Positions 1-11,590 of a stretch of 64,000 bases of DNA are shown here, one piece after another. How positions within the stretch are numbered: position 1 is the stretch's first letter; every line of letters begins with the position of its first letter. Source of the stretch: Pyxicephalus adspersus. Taxonomy: Eukaryota; Chordata; Amphibia; Anura; Pyxicephalidae. Below the pieces are notes generated by a model. That model was given only the letters and a program-made list of their open reading frames with translations. It did not search any database and was not told where the DNA came from. The stretch spans positions 89,363,906 to 89,427,905 of the forward strand of contig NC_092859.1 in the NCBI RefSeq assembly GCF_032062135.1. Direction: 5' to 3'. Made by a program: the position numbers and the translations under genes.

Positions 1-682
1 GGTCTACAATTTAAAAAAAAAAAATTCATGAAAAACAGTGGATCACTTTTGGTACAGAAATCTAGACCTCAGTGTAACGCTCAGGTGGTTAATCAGTGAA
101 CCAGTAAATTATTTAAGAATACAAAAAGGAGATATCGAGATTTGAAATTGAAGAGGAGGGCAAAAGATCTCTGTATTGGTTATTTAGCTAAAAACAAGGT
201 GATATAGACTTTTAGTATGCCATCAGGAATTGATCATTTTTTGCCTGCCATCTTGGTTTGTTCCCCTTGGCTGGTATCTGAGAAAACAATGCAAACCTAT
301 CCACATTCACAAAGGCTTTTACCTTTCTTCAACATTGGGGAGTGCCAGTGTAAAGCAACAGGGTCTTTTCACCACATCTTGTCCACCAATAAGGATGTAG
401 GGGTTTGTTGGGGGCTTATATTAGAATATGGATGTCCTTTGAAAAGGGGACAACCAGATATCTGCCCCCTTCAATGGTAATAAGCACATGAAAACATTAA
501 TACAGTGGTTAGTAATAAAGTAGTAAAAAAATACAGAAAGCACACAAATACTTGCCAGTTTTTAAAAAATGTATTTATGCCCTATACAATTTTGAAGCAT
601 GTTTTCAAGTTATGTAAATGCATCTTCAATCATAATAACCAATCAATGTTTACTCATCCACGTTCTGGAGTCTGCAGTCCAG

Positions 683-1311
683 TCACAAAAAGGACATTGT
701 GGAATTGGAGAGAGTGCAGAGAAGGGCAACTAAATTAATAAAAGGAATGGAGGAGCTCAGCTATGAGGTGAGATTAGCTGAACTGAATCTATTCTCCCTT
801 GAGAAGAGACGTTTAAGGGGGGATATGATCACCCTGTATAAATATATAAACAATCCATATAGAGAACTCTCTTCCCCATTATTCACTTCGATCATTACAA
901 AGAACAAGAGGGCACTCTGCATCTGGATGAAAAGAAATTTAAGCTCCGAATAAGGAAGGGATTCTTCACAGTAAGGTCTGTGAGAATGTGGAATCAGCTC
1001 CCTCAGGAAGTAGTTTCAGCAACTACTATAGATTGCTTTAAGTAAAAGCTGGAAGTTTTTCTAGAAGCACAGAATATAACTGGGTAATAAGGCTTTAAAG
1101 TAAAGATAAAAGAGACCTTTGATCCAGGGAACATCCGATTGCCTCATGGAATCAGGAAGTAATTTTTTTCCTCTGTTGAACCAAATTATTGTACCAGAGT
1201 TTTTTTTTTTTTTACTTCCTCTGCATGTCTAAAGGGTTTTATATGTGGGATATCTTTTCCCTAGATAGATAGATCAATGTGTCTTTTTTCAACCTAACCT
1301 ACTATGTAACT
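683..1311 (+). mobile_element. CR1-type LINE, 3' end (decayed)
   Basis: The open frame from 699 reads [20 protein letters not shown] and then [20 protein letters not shown]. This is the conserved C-terminal tail of CR1-clade reverse transcriptases, downstream of the RT domain. The frame shifts near 920-935. After the shift the next frame continues with [20 protein letters not shown] before an in-frame stop at TTTAAGTAAAAG (about 1040). The copy therefore lacks ORF1, the endonuclease and the RT core, and it is disabled. A roughly 200 bp 3' UTR follows and ends in CAACCTAACCTACTATGTAAC near 1311, the usual 3' terminus of frog CR1 copies. 5' truncation is typical of target-primed reverse transcription. 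Family assignment is from recalled protein motifs and is firm at clade level. Confidence 0.9.
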
Positions 1312-3723
1312 ATATCACTGAAATATTTGTAACCATTACCATGGTGTTAACCACTGAAAGTTTTGCATAATATGGAAACACACTGAATCCTTTCAGTGGA
1401 AATAAATGTACCATATGATTTGGAGGACAAAAAATATGAATGTGGATGCACAGAATTCATATCACCAATAAAAACATTTCCTATTTTGCTTTGGCTGCCG
1501 TAACTGGATCAATAAACTCACATTGAATTTTGAGTCAATCAAACAATGATGCTACAGATTCTATTTAGTACTTTCTGTGTGAGAAGTTGGTATTTCCTGT
1601 GATTTCGTAGCTCAGCTCTGGGTATCATGGGTTGAACATATATTTTCTTTCTGACTTAAGCAATAAGCATGGAAAAGCATCTAAATCTGGCCTTTGGGTG
1701 ACAGCTTGTTAGTATTTTTGCCATGTAGCTGTAAAAATAGCAAGTTTTGCTTCCATGTGCACTTTGGTCTGTTTCCACAGCATTGATCATGTTTTTGTTA
1801 TCCTATATAAATTGAAGGTCACAGCCATAGTTTAGGTTTCAGCGTGTTGTTTAGCATCAAATAAATGACTGAACTCTTTTGGTTCAGGTTACAGAGAACG
1901 GTCAAAGACTGTTCATCTCCAGAATGTACATGGCTTGTTATAACAATATCAGAGTAAATTGGTCTTTTGTATTTTTAGCTTTATTTTTTAGATGTTTGTG
2001 TTTTTTCACAGTCATCAAAACTATATTCAGCTCTAGGAAAGCTGTGTCCCTTATGTTTTGTCTCTGTGTTGATTAGAAAAATTAACTGACCCAAAACTTA
2101 AAAGAAATATCTTGTTTAGAGAAATACTTTAGGTACTATTTGTAAAACATTCATTCTAACATTCCCTGGTGTCTTCCATGTCCGTGTGTTTCAATGGCAG
2201 CAATTGATTCCCACCAGAGAATGTTTGAAGTCTCCTGTTTTATAAATAGAGCCCGTAGGGTCCATAAAATGTCAGTGAAGTATGTTAAACAACTTACTAT
2301 GGGTTTGAGTCTTCTCAAGGTATGGGACATACTCCTATAAATAAATGGCCTTCCAGAAAAGAGACAACTTGTTATTTATCATTGGGAATGTAAGAGGTGT
2401 TAGTAGGGTGGTGTGTGTAGTACGGTGTTGTCCAAAAACAGTTATTTCCATAGCTGCCAATCACTGGTTGTGCTGCCTACAATACGCACCTAACCACTAT
2501 TCTTCAACAGACGTCTATAAACACAACCATGAAGGATTTGGTCTAGGAGACATCTTAGTTGGTGAAATAGTGGGACTTAGGCAAAGTTCTAACACCTGAT
2601 GGCTACCAAGTAGTCATCATTAACATGCTGCTTCAAAATAAATGAGTGTCCAACCACTCTATTCTTTCTCTATAGGGAGCCATGGGCCAGTATACACTGC
2701 AGCAACAGTTACTTACACTTAGGAAGCTCCTGTGTGAACTAAGCCTTAGATGAACAACAAAAACAAATGTAAAGTATTTTTGGTAAAGCAGCAAGCTGCT
2801 TTCATATCATATTCTTTTCTTCCTGGCTGGAGTTCAGCTTTGAAGGATTAGCTTTGAAACTAAAACTGAGTGTTTGTTCCCCAAAGCTGCATCTTGAAAT
2901 GATTTATCATTTTTTTCTTTAATATAGTACACATTGGATTTCCTACATTGGACTTGCATTTGGAAATATCACACTATAAATGAAAGCTATATTACTGAAC
3001 AAGTGTATAAATAATACATTGCTATTCAATGAGAATTGTCCCAAAGCATCACTCTTGTGATGTGTGGAGGTTCATGTGAGCTGTCTGTATGTCTGACTGT
3101 ATGACTTGTTTGGCATGGCACTGTATTACTATACTAAGAAAGGTGTTCACTTCAACGTAACACATAATAAATTCACATTTAATTTAAAGAAAAGCTTAAA
3201 AAACAATGATTTTATAGATCTCTGAAAATATCAGATAACAAATGTAGGTCATAAAATCCACAAAGCTGCTAATAGTCTATTCATACAAACTGTCCGCCCC
3301 TAGAAATCATATTTTAGTAGCTCCGGAGGCATGAAAACAAGTTGTCAGTGTGGATTAGAGGGTGCAAAAAACAATACATTTATTATTTGCATACACAGCA
3401 CCTATACATTGACTAAGTTTAGAACATGCATGTGTATTTTACAACATTTGCTGCTTTGCCTTCTGTTCCCTGCAGTAATACATTTTCTTTGTAACAGCAA
3501 ATAATAGTTTCCCACAAGTAAAATACATAGCATACACAAAAATATATTTGGTGAATCAGACCTTCCAAAAAAAAAATTCTGCTTATCTTGCAGTCCTTCT
3601 CCCCCTCATTATGTACAAATGTGCAGTAAATTAAAAACATTAGCAGACAAAAGTAAAGAATACTAATTTGATACCCGTTCAGTGAGCTCCCTAGTTGCTG
3701 CCTTCTTTTAGGTTCCAGATAAA
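1312..3723. other. AT-rich non-coding stretch
   Basis: No gene is recognised here. The open frames at 1879-2076 and 2345-2599 lack any familiar motif and are of chance length. The only structured piece is the small inverted repeat at 2148-2236, listed separately. Confidence 0.5.
2148..2236. repeat. Small foldback repeat, copy 1
   Basis: An outer inverted repeat pairs CATTCCCTGGTG on the left with CACCAGAGAATG on the right. The inner part contains GGCAGCAATTGATTCCCACC. A related sequence with GGCAGTAATTGATTCCCACC and flanking ATTCCCT/AGGAAATG occurs at 11499-11590, so this is a dispersed family rather than a one-off. It is probably a very short non-autonomous DNA element; its superfamily cannot be told. 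Confidence 0.5.
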
Positions 3724-4062
3724 CTAAAGCTGCATACACACGTGCAATTATTGTTGTTGGAAAGGATCTTACACAATCCTTTTCAACGACTAAGCATTGC
3801 ACGATGCATGAACGGTGCTGTACATACAGCACCATTCTGCTCTACGGAGAGTGGGAGGGGGAGAACGACGGAGCGGCACCCTGCTGCGCGCTCTCCTCCT
3901 TCCCTTGCATTGGGATCGTTCATCGTACATCGTCCGTGGATCTGCCAGAATGGTCGTTCGGACGATGGACAACGGGCCCTGTACATACGTCAGATTCTCG
4001 TCCAATATTGGCCCTGAGCCGATTATCAGGCGAGAACCATTGGACATGTGTACGTAGCTTAA
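3724..4062 (+). mobile_element. 340 bp TIR element (MITE), copy 1
   Basis: This element is GC-richer and more CpG-rich than its surroundings. The left end TAAAGCTGCATACACACGTG and the right end ACATGTGTACGTAGCTTAA form terminal inverted repeats. The interior has AGCACCATTCTGCTCTACGG and GGAGCGGCACCCTGCTGCGC. Two older copies of the same family lie at 15364-15672 and 44397-44693, all in the same orientation. This is the youngest looking of the three. Overlapping open frames on both strands here (3742-4082) are by-products of its base composition and not genes. Superfamily is undetermined. Confidence 0.75.
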
Positions 4063-7000
4063 GGATTGCAAATGTAAAATAAAATACTACTGCACAGTAC
4101 TAAAATGGCTTATTGCTAGGTTTTGTTTTTTTAGAGTTTCAAAGATCCAGGAAGAAGGTGGCTGAAAACTGGAGTATAGGTTTTTTTCTGTAAGCTGTTT
4201 TTGTTGCATTACTATGTTTCTCTTAACCGGGGTGGTGGGATTTTACAAGATAAGCAGTCCTTGTATTATGCCAAGTCTGCTATAGATAACAATGTTTGTT
4301 TGTCTACACAGTACATTGTGTGAACAATCTCCGTTACCAACATTCAGAGTTGAAAATTGAAGAAAAAGTAGAACATGCTCCTACAACTCTTTCTGCTAAA
4401 AGTGACTAAGGGAAATATTAAGTTTGACTTCAAAAATATCTGTTGCCTGGCTGGGTACTGTGTCAGTGCCTTTTGGGTCATGGACCTGGAAATAAGACCT
4501 TAAATATTACAGTGGTCTTTTAGCGATTCAGGAAGAATTGATGCCAGTGCAATAAATTATAGCCAGGAAACTATAACTTTCAGTAGAAATAGTTATTTGT
4601 GGTAACCTTTATTGTTATTTCTTTATTACAAATTGTTTTAATAATTAAAATGCTTTTCCAAATCTTTTTACAAAGTATAATCATGAAGCACAAAATAGAA
4701 ATAGACAATGCTCAGTTTGGACATTTTAATAAATAGATCTTCTGATAGATTGCTTGGCCATTATAATAAATAGATTTACAATGATCAGGAGCCTAAACCA
4801 GGAGCCTAAACCAATTCAAAAAGGCCGTGTATTAGACAGATAAAAGACTTACCAGAATTCCATTTTTGATGTTAATTGGCAAATGGCTCGAATTCTTTTG
4901 TATGTAAATGGTTTTGGGATAAAAAAGTGGCAGATTTGAATTGTTTTGATTTAAATGAAATTACCTAATTTAAATTTAGAGTTAAATTTGTCCTTTATTT
5001 AACATGTACTGCTATATGTGTAAATGTAGGAGAAAGGCAAAAGATAGTAAACACTCAGAAGTATTGCTCTATTATGAATGTCTTCATTAGTTGTAGGATT
5101 AAGGCTTTGGTTTGTGCAATATGAGCACACAATTACTTTACGTCAAAAGTACAAGTTTTCTACTAGTTGCTTGAATTCATGTTCAAGCTGTAGGTCAGTT
5201 ATACCAATATTTTGATCCCAATTAGATTTTTTTTCATACAAATGTACACAAGTGCAGTTTATTAATACTTTTGCATGTGACAATTTGCATGCTAAAGGTT
5301 TCCAAATCTGTACATTGTTTCACACATGCAGTAACACCTTTAGTTTAAAAATGTGAAAACCTATTTGATGGCAAGGCTTATAGTTAGAAATATTACTTTT
5401 ACACATATCATTACCAGAGTTAAAATGGTTAACACCTGATAAACTATGTGTGTGTAAGGAGCTATTTATTCTTAGCCTTTTTTGGAAAAGCAGAACTGTT
5501 GAGAACATTTTTTTATTACTATTGCAGCACTGATACCTTTTCGCAAACCAAAACTCCCAGGATCCTGTAATGCAATTCACCATCTTGAGTCCCTCATCTA
5601 TGCACATTCTAATTTGATTCAGGGTAAGAATGAAATGTAAATGCCTTAGCCACTTAACCACATTGCTATTAGGTCATAACATTTAGTACAAGTAACAAAA
5701 TCTAGTAAATAGGACCCTCAAATCTCAGAGGGTGTATTAACTTAATGTCTCAGATCTGAAGCAGGAAACACAGGTTACAGTTTTTGTGGCCTATTGCACA
5801 ATCTATCACACATTTTAGCCAATGGACCAGCACGTAATATACAATTAAACATGATTCAGGTCTAATACAACCATGTTGCTTGCATCAAATTAGCATAACT
5901 TTAAACTTCCAACACTTTTCTGTATTATGTACTATATTATAACTATATCATGAAACCAGCTTCATAAATGATATATATAAAATCTGTGTTTAACTGAATG
6001 AGAAAATCCTAATTCTCTTTGGTTGTTGTCAGTACTGGAATACAATAACCTCATTTCACTTGTTGCCACTGATTTCAAGTTGTGTTGTTAGAAAAGGAAT
6101 GGACTAGGAAAGTGACTGTAAGACATATACAATGAATAACAAATATACACAAAACTGGCCTTTAAACCAAAATAATTTCCTATTTTAGAGGATGACAATC
6201 AAAATGTTCTACAGATGCCAATATTTTCATATGTTTAACCTATGAAACATTTCAACTTGCACACAATGATACAAATTCTATTTGACCTTTTGCTGAGTGT
6301 TGACTTATTTCCCAAGTGGCAGGCAACCACCATGGCTTATATATGTTCAAGCATGTTGGGTTTATGTTATTTTCATAAAAAAATGTCTCTAAACTCCTGT
6401 TCTAATATATACAATGAAAGTAATCATGCCAAAATCAAAAGAGCCCTATTAGGAGAGAATATATGACTACTGCCCACTTGTATTCCAAAAAGGATTTGGG
6501 GAAATCTATCTGTAGAATTGTCAGACCCCATCAGTATAATCAGTTTCCTAGTGTATTACAAATATTAGATCTTCATGTGCTATTCCAAAAACATTAGAAC
6601 TGCTAGCAAAATCATGATACAAAAATCCTATTACCATTTACTAACATATAACGATGCTCCACAGAGAACTATAGCAACAGTCCTACCAACAACTTGACAA
6701 GTGTAAATGTGTAATATAAACTTTTGCTATTTCACTGAATATTGTATTTTACAAATGTGTAATTTCTAATGAAAGAAAGACAGGGGGATGTTCTTCCATA
6801 GCACAAACCAGTCATTTTCTTAGCATGAATATATTTTACAATAAAATCTTAAATAGAATATGCTACCTGTTTGGCTAACATGCGTTTTGTTTTAGTGACC
6901 TGGATAAGTATGCAGATCAAGACCTCTGACCTACCTGATCTGTATTGTTATTCCAGGCCAGCAACTTCAAAAAAGTACAGAATAAATTCTCTGATTTTTG

Positions 7001-7964
7001 TAACTGTTTTTCCTTATTTTTTTAAAAAACATTTTAAAATATAGATGTTTAAAACAGATACTAATCAAGTAAAAAAAAAAATGAAACAATAGATACTAAT
7101 AGCATTTACCTATACCATTTTATAGTTTTAGTTAGCTCATAGTAAGCTTCACAATAACATCTGCAGTTAATGTGAAATTTTTAGTATCACATCACTTCAT
7201 ATAGGTAGTAGGTAGCATTGTTATCAGCTACACTAATTGCTTCATTACAGTGCGGGATGGAAGAGCTTAGATTTTGACTTGGCACTCAGGAAATATAGAA
7301 CGAAACTGAGCCGCCACTGTTCCAGCAGGGTTGAAGCTAATCTTTTGGATATATTTCATTCTCTCATGTATTGCAAATCCTTGAATCATAAGTGTTCAAA
7401 GTACAAAATGACCCAAGTTTGGAAAAACAAGTACAGAAAAGGGAGAAAGATCATTTTTAGGAAGACAATGGAAAAATATTTTCCATATAAAAATAAACTG
7501 AAACAGTAGCAATCTGGATTACTTAAAAGTTGTTCCTAGATAATTTAATTTGACCTAAAGAGAAAATAATAATGCTGAACTACAAGCAGATATTAAAAAA
7601 ATTACGCCAATGCATAAAGTTATGTTTTTATTACAAAGTGTATTTAATTTTTATTTGATAAAATCCCCACATTTAGTTTGCTTTTAAGCCTATTAGGATC
7701 CGAAATGCAGCAGCAGTGAGGTAATGAAACTAAACTAATCCTAAAATGTAATCTCTTCAAAATCTCCTTAAGAAAGGTCGGCTTTGGGCAAAGGCACCCT
7801 GCTCTTGCTGCTATTATGGAAAATAAAAAAGAAAACAGAATAAAATCTGCACTTGTCCCCAGTGGCTGTAATTACACTGACTTGTAAAGAGTCCATTGAC
7901 TCTTGTTGAGTGGGTAAGATATAAACTAAACCAGAATTCCTCCAAGGGCTAGGGGCTTTTTGGT
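4063..7964. other. AT-rich non-coding stretch
   Basis: No gene or recognisable transposon was seen. A 13 bp direct duplication (AGGAGCCTAAACC) sits near 4787-4812. Frames at 5320-5661, 6242-6466 and 7237-7509 carry no familiar motif and read as chance frames. Confidence 0.5.
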
Positions 7965-8300
7965 GGGCAGCATGGTGGCTCAGAGGTAAGTGCTCTGCTC
8001 TTTGCAGGGTTCAAATCTCGGCCAGGACACTATCTGCATGGAGTTTACAGGTTCTCTTCTTGTTTGCGTGGGTTTCCCCTGGGTACTCCCGTTTCCTCCC
8101 ACATTCCAAAAACATGCAGTTAGGTTAAGTGGCTTCCCCCAAAATTCACCTTAGACTGTTTTAAAGACATATGACTATGGTAGGGACATTAGATTGTAAG
8201 CCTCTTTGAGGGACAGCCAGTGAGATAACTAAGGACTTTGTACAGCGCTGCATAATATGATGGAGCTATATAAATACTGTGTAATAATAATAATAATAAT
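7965..8300 (+). mobile_element. tRNA-headed SINE, near full length
   Basis: The head GGGCAGCATGGTGGCTCAGA, followed by AGTGCTCTGC, resembles a tRNA A box. GGGTTCAAATCTCGGCC is a B-box-like pol III element. The body has TGCATGGAGTTTACAGGTTC and GTGGGTTTCCCC. The 3' part has GGGACATTAGATTGTAAGCC and GTACAGCGCTGCATAATATG, followed by TATATAAATACTG and an AAT microsatellite tail. This order (tRNA head, body, shared LINE-type tail, triplet repeat) is that of a tRNA-derived SINE mobilised by an L2-like LINE. Other copies or fragments are at 8618-8770, 39666-39765, 47101-47212 and 60599-60840. Confidence 0.85.
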
Positions 8301-8617
8301 TGAGCAGTAGAAGATAGATTTTCCACCAAAAGCTATCTTGAGTGTTAAGGAAAAATGTTCCACTGACATCCAAAAACTGAAACTTCTCAGCTGTACACTA
8401 ATGTAAGGTACTCTTCTGCTGACCATCAATGTAAGAGGCCATTTTTCTACTGATATCTGTGTTTTCCCCTTTTTTTATTTGGTATCTTTAGGACCCTCTG
8501 TAAGCGGAGTTGTGTATTAGTTTCTTTAAAATGTTCTGCAACATTCTGATCACACTAATGTACATTGATCTTCAGATCATCATTTTTAGCGCAGGCTCCC
8601 TAGAACCAAAAATGAAC

Positions 8618-8770
8618 AATCTAATGTCCCTACCATAGTTATACGTCTTTATTACAGCATAGAGTCATTTTTTTGGTGGAAGCCATATAATCTAACTGCA
8701 TGGTTTTGGGATGTGGGAGGAAAGCGGAGTAGTCGGAGGAAAGCCACGCCAACACAGGAGAACATGCAAT
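8618..8770 (-). mobile_element. SINE fragment, opposite orientation
   Basis: The reverse complement matches the middle of the SINE at 7965-8300. AATCTAATGTCCCTACCATA is the complement of its GGTAGGGACATTAGATT, and GTTTTGGGATGTGGGAGG, AAAGCCACGCC and ACACAGGAGAAC are the complement of its body. Both tRNA head and 3' tail are missing. Confidence 0.8.
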
Positions 8771-9343
8771 AAAATTCAGGTACTGCTTGAATTTAAATAA
8801 AAAAAATTTGATTGTATATATGTGATGTGATAATGAATACAGAACTGTAAAGATTTGTGTTTCTTTACATAGATTAGATTATTTATATCTTCTTAATTAA
8901 CAATGTACCAAAGAAAAGAATGATATAATTAAAATATATAGCAAAGGTTACATTATCAGTTTTGTACAAAAATTTGAAAGCATGATTTCAAAAATGTAAA
9001 AATATACCAAAAGCTGTGCTATGTGCTATGGTGCAGAGAAGCACATGGGCAGATGCCTTAACATATTTTTAAAATGGGAAGCTGCTCAGGATGATGATCT
9101 ATAGATAATGAGCCATGACAAGTCTGTGGTTGATGAAGCATAAATTCATTGTAATAGAACACAACGAAATCCAAATTTTGTCCTAAAAATATCTGTCTCT
9201 GTTGAGCACAGCAGCACATCATGTCTAAACCAATCCACAGTTTAAAAAGAAAAACAAAATTGATAAAACTAGCTTTTCTAGATTGCAACATAACAGTTGT
9301 TATACTTTTTACAGTATATGATTCATACAATGAATATTTACAA
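8771..9343. other. Non-coding stretch between repeats
   Basis: AT-rich, with an open frame on the minus strand at 9058-9330 that has no recognisable motif. Nothing else is seen. Confidence 0.45.
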
Positions 9344-9542
9344 TGGCTGTAGAGAATACACTTTTATTAGTGAAGCTGGGTAATCCAGCCAACCTGGAAT
9401 GGATTTTTTCGAAGTCATTTGCTATTTGCTAGCAAATGTTTTGAATCCAAGACCAGATTAATTCAAGGTTTGCTATATTACCCAGCTTTACTGATGAAAG
9501 TGTATCCTCCCTGACCTTAGAAAGTTTTTAATTAATCAGGTC
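9344..9542. mobile_element. Palindromic foldback MITE, copy 1
   Basis: The left arm holds GTGAAGCTGGGTAATCCAGC and AACCTGGAATGG. The right arm holds their complement, TTACCCAGCTTTACTGATG. AACAAATAGC-like sequence lies at the centre (GCTATTTGCTAGCAAATG). The full family consensus is visible from the copies at 27584, 28653 and 28933: the ends are GGCCTGATTTATTAAAG and its complement. This copy is more diverged, and its left terminus has decayed. Confidence 0.8.
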
Positions 9543-9631
9543 CAATGTCTTTAACATCACGGAACAAGTCCAGTTGAAAATCAGTAACTACAACCTATAC
9601 AATAGTCAAAGACAAACTTTAAACTACATGC

Positions 9632-9661
9632 ATATGCATGCATGCATGCATATGCAAATTA
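9632..9661. repeat. ATGC microsatellite
   Basis: A short run of alternating CATGCATATGCATGCATGCA type. It is self-complementary, so it could extrude as a cruciform. No other meaning is evident. Confidence 0.7.
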
Positions 9662-10044
9662 CATATATAACAGTGTAAATGCAAAATAATTTTACCTATA
9701 AATGTATGTGTTTTTCAACTTTTCAAACTGGCAACAAAATCAGACGTTACAGCAGTTGTATTCTTTTTATTAGAAGGGAATTATCTGTGGTAAAGGGGTT
9801 TGCAGTGATTGCACACTGAAAGTCTACAAGATATGTTGTTTGCTTTTTTTTGATGGCTATTTATGTTAAAGACTAGGATCTCAAAAAATGTACCTTTTGA
9901 ATGCGATGGGTGTGTTGGATTGTTTTTATATTCCTTTGCAAAAGGTTAGGTGTTCAAAGAGAATACTATTCCTGAATACAGGTCATGGATTTCTAATCCA
10001 CTAATTTGTTTGGGACTTTTAAATGGTTCTTTATCTGCCCACAG

Positions 10045-10127
10045 GCACCATCTGCCGAAGCTGCCGTAATGACTTGACAATCATAGAATTGACTGAACAA
10101 GAAAAAAAACAGTTAATCCAGAGATAG
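10045..10127 (+). CDS. Weak candidate terminal exon
   Basis: A good acceptor (TTTATCTGCCCACAG) precedes an open frame that enters with two bases of a split codon. It reads TICRSCRNDLTIIELTEQEK and then six residues to a TAG stop. The composition (CxxC, charged, glutamine-rich) looks less random than the surroundings, but no protein family is recognised and no upstream exon was linked to it. It may well be chance. Confidence 0.15.
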
Positions 10128-10189
10128 TAGAAATTACGTCAGACTCTCTTTTAAGCCTACAGCTGGGCCTAATCCTGCTAACCACTAAT

Positions 10190-10211
10190 GTTCATCTAAT
10201 ATTAGATGAAC
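10190..10211. repeat. Perfect 22 bp palindrome
   Basis: The half-site GTTCATCTAAT is followed immediately by its exact complement, with no spacer. It could be a cruciform or dimeric binding site, or chance. Confidence 0.6.
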
Positions 10212-11230
10212 TACTGAATAGTTCTACTGCTAAATCTGGATATTGTAGCACTGCCTGTTAAAAATTTCAACACAATAATTTGCCGACAAACATAATTTGC
10301 GAGTCCTTGGTAAAATGGAATTATTCAAAAAAACATGCATACGATTAATATTACAGAACAGAATAAAAAATATATGGTGAGCCTACAAAGGCGTAATGCA
10401 CAGACAATATGAAGGGAAAATGGTAAACTGAAAATTAAAATAAGACTGTAAGAAAACTAAGACGTAACAAAAATACTATTGAGCAAATATCAAAAATTAT
10501 GGTTACAGCTTCTTCGCTAAGCTTGTTTTTGCTTCTATTGAAAATCATGTTAATGAAAGCAGAGTGTATGAGCAGTCAGTAAGTTGTCCAACTAATGCTC
10601 TGTAAAGCTGTCTACAAATAGCTTTTTCTGTCTCTGTATCACAAGATGGTCAGATTAGGCTCATTCCCACTTAAGAACCAATTTGCTCAGTATGCTCTGA
10701 TGGGAAACTTTGCTGCATCTTTTTGATCTCTTACAATATGTGCTGCTTGTGATTTTATTTATTAAACATTTTAGGCACCTGTTTGATGTTTTCTTTTAGC
10801 TCTGTAATTTTAAACCAGGCTATGCTCCAACCAATCAAAGATGAAAACAAGACTCCATTCTCAATTTTTACCATATTGTAGGCACTAATCGGAAACATCA
10901 GCCAAGTTAACAACCAGCTTGTGAGAGTTGGTGTATAATCATTCTTCCCAAGTAAGGTCCTGCTGTCCTTGATCCAGCATAGAATTTATTCATGACAAAG
11001 ATTGCCTTTCCAAACACAAGTCTCAAAACGGAAGCTTAAAATTCATTAGGGATATGGGTAACCTTTATAATGTTGACATTTATGTGGTGCTTTGGCTCAG
11101 AGTAATATGAATACATTTCTCAGTTTATTTTATACGGTAATGTTTTAGGACAACTGGTGTGATGGAAATAACAGAGATTATATCATACCAAATTGTGACA
11201 ACAGCATTAATAAATTACTTTTTTATTTAG

Positions 11231-11286
11231 GACGAAAAGGAACGTGCAGCTGCTCCTAGCTGGAGAAATCCAAGCATTTCTATTCT
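11231..11286 (+). CDS. Candidate internal exon, 56 nt
   Basis: A pyrimidine-rich acceptor (ACTTTTTTATTTAG) and a near-consensus donor (TTCT|GTAAGTATAC) bracket 56 nt. Two frames are open: DEKERAAAPSWRNPSISI (phase 0) and TKRNVQLLLAGEIQAFLF (one base of a split codon first). The third has a stop. Neither matches a family I know. Its phases do not connect directly to the next plus-strand candidate at 37418. The splice sites are better than average for this window, which is why it is listed. Confidence 0.25.
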
Positions 11287-11498
11287 GTAAGTATACAACA
11301 TGCTGTTTTGAAGATAAAAAATATTTGATGTAGATATTTGTACATGCCTAATACTATAAACTTTCTAGTTTCTATATTTAAACAACAATGTATATTGATT
11401 GAACACAACGAGGCCTGAATCAAAGATCATATGTTAATATGTTGGTGCACTTGATTTAAAAAACGAAAAAATGCAAAGGGCTATATTTGTAAAATAAG

Positions 11499-11590
11499 GA
11501 TTCCCTCAACATTCCCTCCTGGGGATCATCCAGATCTATGTTTTTTTAATGGCAGTAATTGATTCCCACCAGGAAATGTTAGAAGCAATG
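11499..11590. repeat. Small foldback repeat, copy 2
   Basis: This shares GGCAGTAATTGATTCCCACC and the ATTCCCTCCTGG / CCAGGAAATGTT inverted ends with the element at 2148-2236. Confidence 0.5.

Larger units (their letters stand above)
9662..11498. other. Mostly non-coding; two weak exon candidates
   Basis: AT-rich. It contains the candidate splice-flanked frames at 10045-10127 and 11231-11286 and a perfect 22 bp palindrome at 10190-10211, all listed separately. Nothing else is recognised. Confidence 0.45.

Noticed and set aside
3742..4082. Several overlapping frames on both strands
   Set aside because: All lie in the GC-richer 340 bp transposon copy; low stop density follows from composition.
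7985..8025. tRNA-like A and B boxes
   Set aside because: They are the head of a SINE; no cloverleaf with an acceptor stem can be drawn, so not a tRNA gene.
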